The notes under the pieces: model-generated
Told to the model about the DNA's origin: nothing
Seen by the model: the letters and a program-made list of their open reading frames with translations, nothing else
Database searches by the model: none
Program-made: the position numbers and the translations under genes
In this document: positions 27,169-32,846 of the stretch, in pieces
Numbering within the stretch: the first letter of the stretch is position 1
Layout: each line of letters opens with the position of its first letter
Assembly (NCBI GenBank): GCA_029265995.1
Contig: JAJUFM010000020.1
Span: 1-32,846, forward strand
Length of the DNA: 32,846 bases
Direction of reading: 5' to 3'
From: Rhodospirillaceae bacterium
GTDB taxonomy: Bacteria; Pseudomonadota; Alphaproteobacteria; Kiloniellales; DSM-21159

Positions 27169-27174
27169 GGAGGT
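27169..27174 (+). promoter_or_regulatory. Ribosome binding site supporting a TTG start for mreC
   Basis: GGAGGT stands five bases before TTG 27180-27182. The first ATG in the frame, at 27222, has no such site. Confidence 0.75.
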
Positions 27175-27179
27175 AGGCC

Positions 27180-28058
27180 TTGCAAAAACGGGCGGGCACC
27201 GTAGCGCGAATTGCTTCGCCCATGAGGGCGCTGTCCCAGCGCTTTGGCCTGCCCTTGTTGTTGATTGCAACCGCTACCACCATTGCCCTCGGCCAAATGG
27301 ATGCCCGGGTGGTGGAGCGCGCCCGGGTGTTCGTGATGGACACAACGACACCGGTGCTGGAAGTACTGTCAGAGCCGGTTTATGCCATCGAACGCGCCAC
27401 AGAGAGTTTTCGTGAACTGGCTGAGCTTCGGCAAATCAATGAAAGCTTGAAGCTGGAAAACGAGCGGCTGACTGCCTGGCACCATCGGGCGCGCCGACTG
27501 GAGGCGGAGAATCTCCGGCTTCGCTCGCTTCTAGCATTGGTACCCGACGCAGGCGCCAGATACGTAAGCGCGCGCGTCATCGGAGACCCCGGCGGCGCCT
27601 TTGCTCGCTCTCTGCTTGTCGCGGCAGGTCGAGCGGATGGAATTGCGGAAGGGCATGTGGCGCTTTCCGGGGAGGGCGTGGCCGGGCGTGTGGCCGATGT
27701 AGGCGAGCGGGCAGCGCGAGTGATGCTGATCACCGACCTTAACAGCCAGATCCCTGTCAGCATTGGCCTGAGCGGCGAGCGGGCGGTCATGGCGGGCGAC
27801 AACAGTGCCGAGCCTCGCTTGCTCTACCTTCAACCTGGGCACCATGTGAGTGCAGGGGACCGTGTCGTTACCTCCGGCCACGGGGGCCTCTTCCCTCCCG
27901 ACCTTCCCATAGGGGTTGTCGCCCAGGTGACTGAGGAGGCTGTGCGGGTGCGGCCCTATGTGGATTGGCGGGATCTGGAGTACCTGCGTCTAGTCGACTA
28001 CGAATTGCCCGGGCTCATCGCACCGCTGATAGATAAGCAGCGCCCGTCGGCGGAGTAG
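27180..28058 (+). CDS. mreC: Rod-shape-determining protein MreC
   Basis: 292 residues from a TTG codon chosen for its strong ribosome site. A basic N-terminus is followed by one membrane helix (about 22-40, FGLPLLLIATATTIALG). Then comes a coiled coil (LRQINESLKLENERLTAWHHRARRLEAENLRL type, about 80-115) and a periplasmic beta-barrel region with VIGDPGGAFARSLLVAAGRADGI and GVAGRVADVG. These are the standard MreC domains. It dimerises in the periplasm and activates PBP2/RodA. It lies 124 bases after mreB and 7 bases before mreD. Confidence 0.93.
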   Translation: MQKRAGTVARIASPMRALSQRFGLPLLLIATATTIALGQMDARVVERARVFVMDTTTPVLEVLSEPVYAIERATESFRELAELRQINESLKLENERLTAWHHRARRLEAENLRLRSLLALVPDAGARYVSARVIGDPGGAFARSLLVAAGRADGIAEGHVALSGEGVAGRVADVGERAARVMLITDLNSQIPVSIGLSGERAVMAGDNSAEPRLLYLQPGHHVSAGDRVVTSGHGGLFPPDLPIGVVAQVTEEAVRVRPYVDWRDLEYLRLVDYELPGLIAPLIDKQRPSAE

Positions 28059-28065
28059 GGAGTTT

Positions 28066-28572
28066 ATGGCCTTGGAGTTTTTCCAGCGCCTGGATGCTGC
28101 TGGGAAGGCGCTCGTTCCGGCGTTGCTGAGCTCCTTTTTGATCATCCTGACCCTACTCCCGCTGCGTGCGCCGGAGGTCGCGCCTCTTACGCCGGCACTG
28201 GGCCTGACAGCGGTCTACTATTGGGCCGTTTTCCGGCCCGACCTTTTGCCGGCATGGCTTGCGTTCCTGCTCGGCCTGTTGCAGGACCTCCTGACCGGAG
28301 CGCCGCTTGGTACGGGCGTCATCTTGCTTGTGAGCATGCACTTCTTCGTTGCTGCTCAGCGGAAGATTTTCGTGAACCCCAGCTTCACGATGCTCTGGGT
28401 CTTCTTCGGGCTGTTCGCTGCAGCATCGCTGCTCTTGTCGTGGTCGGTCGGATCCCTGCTGGTTGGGCAGCTTCCCGACGTGCGGATGTTCTTCTTGCAC
28501 TATGTTTTGACTGTCGGCGCTTACCCCTGTTTGGCCTGGCTTTTCGGCAGAGTGCAGCAGTTGCTGTTGTAA
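28066..28572 (+). CDS. mreD: Rod-shape-determining protein MreD
   Basis: 168 residues with AGGGAG upstream of the ATG. It is almost entirely hydrophobic, with about five helices. The family-typical segment YWAVFRPDLLPAWLAFLLGLLQDLLTGAPLGTG is at residues 51-83. It is an inner-membrane part of the elongation complex and works with MreC. Its position between mreC and mrdA supports the call. Confidence 0.92.
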   Translation: MALEFFQRLDAAGKALVPALLSSFLIILTLLPLRAPEVAPLTPALGLTAVYYWAVFRPDLLPAWLAFLLGLLQDLLTGAPLGTGVILLVSMHFFVAAQRKIFVNPSFTMLWVFFGLFAAASLLLSWSVGSLLVGQLPDVRMFFLHYVLTVGAYPCLAWLFGRVQQLLL

Positions 28573-28626
28573 GTGCGGCGGCCTGGTCCGTTTGTATAGT
28601 GGGTTTTTGGAGAGGGTTCAGCGGTC

Positions 28627-30519
28627 GTGGAAAGGCCTCATAACGAGGAGCAGACGCGCTACCAGAGTTTTACCCGCCGCTCCCTGCTGCTGGGGGGCGG
28701 GATGGCCATTGGTCTGACCGCTCTCCTCGGTCGGCTCTACCAGCTTCAGGTCTTGGATGCGGAACGCTATCGTCTGCTGGCCGAGGACAATCGTATTTCC
28801 ATGCGCCTCCTGGCGCCGCCCAGAGGCGAGATCATTGATCGCCAGGGCATTCCGGTGGCGATCAATCGCCAGAACTACCAGGTGCTTCTCGTTGCCGAGC
28901 AGGCGAGGGATTTTCGCGTGGTCCTCGACCGCCTGTCACAGCTCATCGAGGTGACGGACGAAGATCGAGCGCGAATTGAGCGCGATGTAAGCCGGTTTAG
29001 GTCTTTCGTCCCAGTGCGCGTGCGTGACAGCCTTACCTGGGAGGAGGTGAGCAGCATTGCCGTGAATGCGCCAGATCTCCCCGGCATCAGTATCGAGGTC
29101 GGTCAGACCCGCCATTACCCCTTTGGAGCAAGTTTAGCCCATATAGTGGGGTACGTCGGCCCGGTGTCGGAGCAGGACCTCATCGGGCAGGAGGATCCGA
29201 TGCTGCAGCTCCCGGGGCTGCGGATCGGCAAGAGCGGCATTGAGCGATCCCAGGATCATCACTTGCGCGGCAACGCGGGCGCCAGCCAACTGGAGGTGAA
29301 CGCGGTTGGGCGCGTGATGCAGGAGCTTTCACGTCAGGAGGGTGAGCGGGGGCGCATGGTCGAGCTCACGATCGATGCGGTTCTGCAGAACTACGTGCAA
29401 CAGCGCCTGATGGGCGAACGCAGCGCGGCGGCAGTGGTCCTGGACGTTCATACCGGTGGCGTCCTCGCTATGGGTTCGGTCCCTTCTTTCGACCCCGAAC
29501 TCTTTGTGCGCGGCCTCTCCGGCGCCCAGTGGCGCGCCCTGCTTGAAGATCCTCTCAATCCCCTTAGCAACAAGGCGATTGCCGGTGCCTATGCACCAGG
29601 CTCCACAATCAAGATGGTCGTGGCGATGGCCGCATTGGAGGCGGGAATAGGCGGCGGCGAAAGAGTGTTCTGTCCGGGATACTACGAGTTTGGTGGCCAC
29701 CGTTTCCACTGCTGGCGGCGGGGCGGTCATGGTCACATCAACATGTCGGATTCTATCATCCAGTCTTGTGACGTTTATTTCTATGACGTCGCTCGTCGTC
29801 TGGGCATGGAGCGCATCGCGTCCATGGCGCGTCGTTTCGGGCTGGGCGCGCCGGTAGGGATTGACTTGCCGGGCGAGAGGGGTGGGGTGGTGCCCACCGA
29901 AGCCTGGAAGCTCGCTAATATTGGAGAGCGTTGGCAAGGCGGAGAAACGCTGATCGCGTCGATCGGCCAGGGCTTCATGCTGTCGACTCCTTTACAGTTG
30001 GCAGTGATGACCGCCCGCATGGTGAATGGAGGCCGCGCCGTGGTTCCTCAGCTCACACGCGCGGTGCATGACCAGAACGGCAGGGTCGCAATGATCGAGC
30101 CGCCCGCGGACATGGGATTCTCCCCCGGCCACCTACGGCTTGTCGTCGAGGCTATGGAGGATGTGGTGGTAAGCAGCCGCGGTACCGCCCGGGGTGCACG
30201 CATAGGCGTGGAGGCTTTTGAAATGGGGGGAAAGACAGGCACCAGTCAGGTTCGGCGCATCAGTGCGGCAGAGCGAGCCGCCGGGGTCTTTCGGAACGAA
30301 GATTTGCCATGGCATCGCCGCGACCACGCGCTCTTTGTCGGCTTTGCCCCCATTGGCCGGCCCCGCTACGCTTGCTCCGTCATCGTGGCGCACGGCGGCG
30401 GCGGCAGTGCGGTCGCCGCGCCGATCGCCCGTGACATCCTCCTGGAAACCCAGCGGCGTGATCCGGCAGCTGATGACCCGCTTCCTGGACCGATAGCGGC
30501 TCTGGCAGGCGAAGGATAA
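28627..30519 (+). CDS. mrdA: Penicillin-binding protein 2 (peptidoglycan transpeptidase)
   Basis: 630 residues from a GTG start with GGAGAGGG ten bases upstream. A cytoplasmic tail and one membrane anchor (about 20-38) come first. The dimerisation/pedestal domain contains APPRGEIIDRQGIPVA. The transpeptidase domain has the active serine in YAPGSTIKM (SxxK), QSCDVYFYD (SxN-type SCD) and GGKTGTSQV (KTG). PBP2 crosslinks peptidoglycan during elongation with its partner RodA, encoded 4 bases downstream. Length and motifs are normal. Confidence 0.96.
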   Translation: MERPHNEEQTRYQSFTRRSLLLGGGMAIGLTALLGRLYQLQVLDAERYRLLAEDNRISMRLLAPPRGEIIDRQGIPVAINRQNYQVLLVAEQARDFRVVLDRLSQLIEVTDEDRARIERDVSRFRSFVPVRVRDSLTWEEVSSIAVNAPDLPGISIEVGQTRHYPFGASLAHIVGYVGPVSEQDLIGQEDPMLQLPGLRIGKSGIERSQDHHLRGNAGASQLEVNAVGRVMQELSRQEGERGRMVELTIDAVLQNYVQQRLMGERSAAAVVLDVHTGGVLAMGSVPSFDPELFVRGLSGAQWRALLEDPLNPLSNKAIAGAYAPGSTIKMVVAMAALEAGIGGGERVFCPGYYEFGGHRFHCWRRGGHGHINMSDSIIQSCDVYFYDVARRLGMERIASMARRFGLGAPVGIDLPGERGGVVPTEAWKLANIGERWQGGETLIASIGQGFMLSTPLQLAVMTARMVNGGRAVVPQLTRAVHDQNGRVAMIEPPADMGFSPGHLRLVVEAMEDVVVSSRGTARGARIGVEAFEMGGKTGTSQVRRISAAERAAGVFRNEDLPWHRRDHALFVGFAPIGRPRYACSVIVAHGGGGSAVAAPIARDILLETQRRDPAADDPLPGPIAALAGEG

Positions 30520-30523
30520 GTAT

Positions 30524-31684
30524 ATGTCTGCTCTGCACGACATGCGCCTGCGTCGGAACCCCGCCCTGCCGATGAGTCGCAAACTGCTCTACGTCAACTG
30601 GGGCCTGATCCTGATCGTCGTAGCCTTGACGGGCGCGGGCGCGGCGATGCTCTACTCTGCGGCGAACGGCAGCTTCGAACCTTGGGCAAGTCCCCACCTC
30701 TTGCGCTTCGTTCCTGCTTTGGCGCTGCTGATTGTGGTTGCCGTAACAGACATCCGCTTCTGGTTCCGGCTGGCCTATCTCTTCTACGTCTTCTGCCTGC
30801 TCTTGCTGGCGGCCGTGGAGCTGAAAGGCACCATCGGTATGGGCGCCCAGCGCTGGATCAACATCGGCTTCATGCAGTTACAGCCGTCCGAGGTCATGAA
30901 GGTCGCGCTGGTTCTGGCCCTGGCGCGCTATTTTCACGGCGTGCCCTATCGAGAATTGCGCCGACCTATGCTTCTGGTCCCCCCCTTGTTGCTGGCGATC
31001 GCGCCAGCCCTGCTGGTCATGCGTCAGCCGGATCTGGGGACTGGCGGCATGCTACTGATGTCGGCCTTTGCGATCTTCTTCCTGGCGGGAGTGCGCTGGT
31101 GGAAATTCGCTATCGTCCTGGGAAGTGGCGCCGCTCTCATACCCTTGGCCTGGAGTCTGCTTCACGACTACCAGAGACGCAGAGTGCTCGTGTTCCTCGA
31201 CCCTTCGACCGATCCGCTCGGCGCCGGCTACCACATCATGCAATCCAAGATCGCCCTTGGGTCGGGAGGTATCTTCGGCAAGGGATTTCTCGAAGGTACT
31301 CAAAGCCACCTCAACTTCCTGCCGGAGCGACAGACCGACTTCATCTTTACGATGTTCGCGGAGGAGTTCGGGCTGATCGGCGCTCTCACGCTGCTGGGGG
31401 TGTACAGCTTGGTTTTCTTTTACGGCTTCGCCATTGCCCTCTCGGCAAATAATCAATTCGGACGCCTCTTGGCTCTCGGGCTCACCACCAACCTCTTTTT
31501 CTATGTTTTCATCAATATCGCCATGGTGATGGGCCTAGTTCCCGTCGTTGGCGTGCCGCTGCCCCTGATCTCCTATGGGGGGACCGTGATGATCATGGCG
31601 ATGCTTTCGCTCGGGCTTATCATCAATGTCCGGGTGCACCGAGAGATCTACATCCCCCGCCGCGGGCTGCGGGAGGACGCCTGA
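30524..31684 (+). CDS. rodA: Peptidoglycan glycosyltransferase RodA (SEDS family)
   Basis: 386 residues, with AAGGA before the ATG. About ten membrane helices. SEDS hallmarks are GAQRWINIGFMQLQPSEVMKVALVLALARYF, RQPDLGTGGMLL, and the catalytic aspartate in LPERQTDFIFTMFAEEFGLIG; the C-terminal PLISYGGTVM motif is also intact. RodA polymerises lipid II into glycan strands and works with PBP2. It ends the mre operon; no clear terminator follows before the tRNA gene 132 bases on. Confidence 0.97.
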   Translation: MSALHDMRLRRNPALPMSRKLLYVNWGLILIVVALTGAGAAMLYSAANGSFEPWASPHLLRFVPALALLIVVAVTDIRFWFRLAYLFYVFCLLLLAAVELKGTIGMGAQRWINIGFMQLQPSEVMKVALVLALARYFHGVPYRELRRPMLLVPPLLLAIAPALLVMRQPDLGTGGMLLMSAFAIFFLAGVRWWKFAIVLGSGAALIPLAWSLLHDYQRRRVLVFLDPSTDPLGAGYHIMQSKIALGSGGIFGKGFLEGTQSHLNFLPERQTDFIFTMFAEEFGLIGALTLLGVYSLVFFYGFAIALSANNQFGRLLALGLTTNLFFYVFINIAMVMGLVPVVGVPLPLISYGGTVMIMAMLSLGLIINVRVHREIYIPRRGLREDA

Positions 31685-31816
31685 GTGACAAGGGGAGGAG
31701 GCGGCAGGCATGGCGTGCTGAAGGATCTTCCCCGCAGTTCCTCGAGGCTGGAAAAGCCCCTCGACAACCGCCTGGCAAGTTGCTATCTAGCCGGCCTCAC
31801 CCGATAGGGGGGCTGT

Positions 31817-31892
<76 letters not shown>

Positions 31893-32197
31893 CTTTCCCT
31901 CAAGAAAATCAATGGGTTACAAGAGGCCGCCAGAGGCAGCCTTTTTGAATCGTAGCGGTCGGGATGCACGTGGGCGGCGGCGGTGTCGCCAGGTCCGCGC
32001 GTGTGAAACGATTGCTTACCCTTCAGATCAGATCGACGTTCGCGGGCAGAAGTCAACACTATGCCCTCGTTGGGCGTGAGGCAAAGAATTGCAAGATTGC
32101 CTACCTGCCGCACGCTCACTTCGGCAAGAGCCCGCAAGATCGGCACCTCCAGGGCAGCGTCTGCGACGCAACATGCTCTAGCCAAGCGGCGCAGAGG
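31893..32197. other. Stretch without a convincing gene after tRNA-Lys
   Basis: About 305 bases. Open frames run through on both strands, but none has family-like sequence, a ribosome site or sensible composition. The minus-strand frame that covers the tRNA is an artefact. In the plus strand the frame leading into the hydrolase fragment at 32198 looks like chance sequence. Confidence 0.5.
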
Positions 32198-32371
32198 GTG
32201 CTCTTCGATCCTAGTGATGCCGTTGTCCTGTTGCTGGACCACCAGACAGGCCTATTCCAGACGGTCAACGACGTCCCGGTTAGTGAACTGCGGGCAAACA
32301 CGGTGGCGCTCGCCAAAATCGCGGAGCAAGCCGCGATGCCAATCATCTACGCTGCGTCTGAGCCTGATGGT
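32198..32371 (+). pseudogene. Isochorismatase-family hydrolase, N-terminal fragment (plus strand)
   Basis: About 58 residues from GTG-CTC onward read like the start of a YcaC-type cysteine hydrolase: LFDPSDAVVLLLDHQTGLFQ, then TVNDVPVSELRANTVALAKIA, then MPIIYAASEPDG. The catalytic aspartate of DHQ is present. After EPDG, where the family continues with PNGP and about 130 more residues with the catalytic lysine and cysteine, the frame turns into unrelated sequence, which on the opposite strand codes a second hydrolase fragment. No good start codon or ribosome site is seen. It is a remnant. Confidence 0.7.
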
Positions 32372-32435
32372 CAATCAGAACAAGCACCGAGTCTTTGGGA
32401 CGAAGAAGCGAGGCCAAACCATTGCGAAAGGTCAT
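32343..32435 (-). pseudogene. Isochorismatase-family hydrolase, N-terminal fragment (minus strand)
   Basis: A 30-residue frame begins MTFRNGLASLLRPKDSVLVL and continues IDHQ, the typical N-terminus of another branch of the isochorismatase-like hydrolases. AAGGA stands eight bases before the ATG, so the original start is preserved. After DHQAQ it runs into TGA. The DHQAQ codons are the same bases that code SEPDG of the plus-strand fragment. Both genes were therefore cut at one junction near 32358-32372. The remaining 150 or so residues of this gene are absent. Confidence 0.65.
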
Positions 32436-32846
32436 CGACAATTTCCTTGCTCGTTGAGGAGTGTTCAGTTTTTCAGGTGCGCGACCCCGCTCACGACTCG
32501 ATCTTCGTCAGCTCGAGGTTATCGGAGTTCAGCAAGACATAAATTGCGTCGGGCGCTAGGAGGCGTTAGCCGCAGCTTCGACCTCGTCCGGGGCGACCGT
32601 CGCCGGTGAGGATGACTGAAAGCCGCGCCTCAGTAGCGCCCGCTTTCAGGTGATGACCATAGCGAATGCGCTTGGGGGCTCGCGTCGCAGAAATTGGGAT
32701 AGAGGTGCCAATCCTGCTCCGCCGGATCTTGGGCTGTGGCGCCGCGGTACCCTGAGAAAAGTAAAGGGCAGGAAGAGTCGATAGTTGCGCAAGCCGTTTC
32801 GGGCGCGCCCTAGCGTAGCGGGCGTGACTACGCCCGCTCAGCAATC
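32436..32846. other. Right-end stretch without a recognisable gene
   Basis: About 410 bases. Short minus-strand frames exist, two of them ending with protein-like tails (ending EVEAAANAS near 32560, and NSDNLELTKIES near 32477), but each is interrupted within about 30 codons. A minus-strand frame from 32844 has no ribosome site and an Arg-rich composition suggesting chance. The part next to 32435 should hold the old promoter of the minus-strand hydrolase fragment. Overall it looks like decaying sequence. Confidence 0.4.

Noticed and set aside
32566..32844. A 92-codon minus-strand frame at the right edge.
   Set aside because: Arg/Pro-rich composition, no ribosome site and no recognisable motif. 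It could continue outside the window but cannot be supported.

Overview
The window looks like a chromosomal segment of a high-GC (by eye about 60%) alphaproteobacterium, most likely of the Rhodospirillales/Kiloniellales type. This is inferred from the ilvI-ilvH-ilvC and mreBCD-mrdA-rodA arrangements, the MtnA, OpgH and acetolactate synthase sequence types, and an NsrR-type regulator beside a group 3 truncated haemoglobin. It is mostly core metabolism and cell-shape genes, with an accessory-looking sugar-uptake operon near the left end and decayed DNA at the right end.

Layout. (1) 1-1340: the 3' end of enolase with its terminator, then a minus-strand group of a four-helix membrane protein flanked by two very small (23 and 24 aa) hydrophobic proteins. 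(2) 1469-8265: a FadR-type GntR regulator, a complete ribose-type sugar ABC importer (binding protein, double ATPase with an unusual GAF-like C-terminal extension, permease) and a protein resembling D-apionate lactonase. This reads as one operon for uptake and use of a branched or acidic sugar. (3) 8389-11269: a PCuAC copper chaperone, TusA, a TerB/DnaJ-domain protein and an OYE-family ene-reductase. (4) 11289-14656: minus-strand haemoglobin, 5-formyl-THF cyclo-ligase and mtnA, divergent from an NsrR-like regulator and a DUF488 gene, with a candidate NsrR operator between the two sides. (5) 14675-17134: opgH (osmoregulated periplasmic glucans), whose N-terminal cytoplasmic part is separated from the glycosyltransferase by two tandem in-frame TGA codons. 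(6) 17365-20417: ridA, a shared terminator, mmsA and serB. (7) 20460-25131: miaA, then the branched-chain amino acid genes ilvI, ilvH and ilvC with a strong terminator. (8) 25165-31684: a Maa-type acetyltransferase and the rod-shape operon mreB-mreC-mreD-mrdA-rodA. (9) 31817-32846: tRNA-Lys(CTT), then non-coding and decayed DNA holding two N-terminal fragments of isochorismatase-family hydrolases pointing at each other.

The best leads are the tandem-stop split of opgH, the sensor-like extension on the sugar ABC ATPase next to an apionate-lactonase-like enzyme, the haemoglobin/NsrR regulatory region, the Asp-to-Glu change in the SerB catalytic motif, and the rearrangement scar after tRNA-Lys. 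No CRISPR array, insertion sequence, phage or defence system was recognised.
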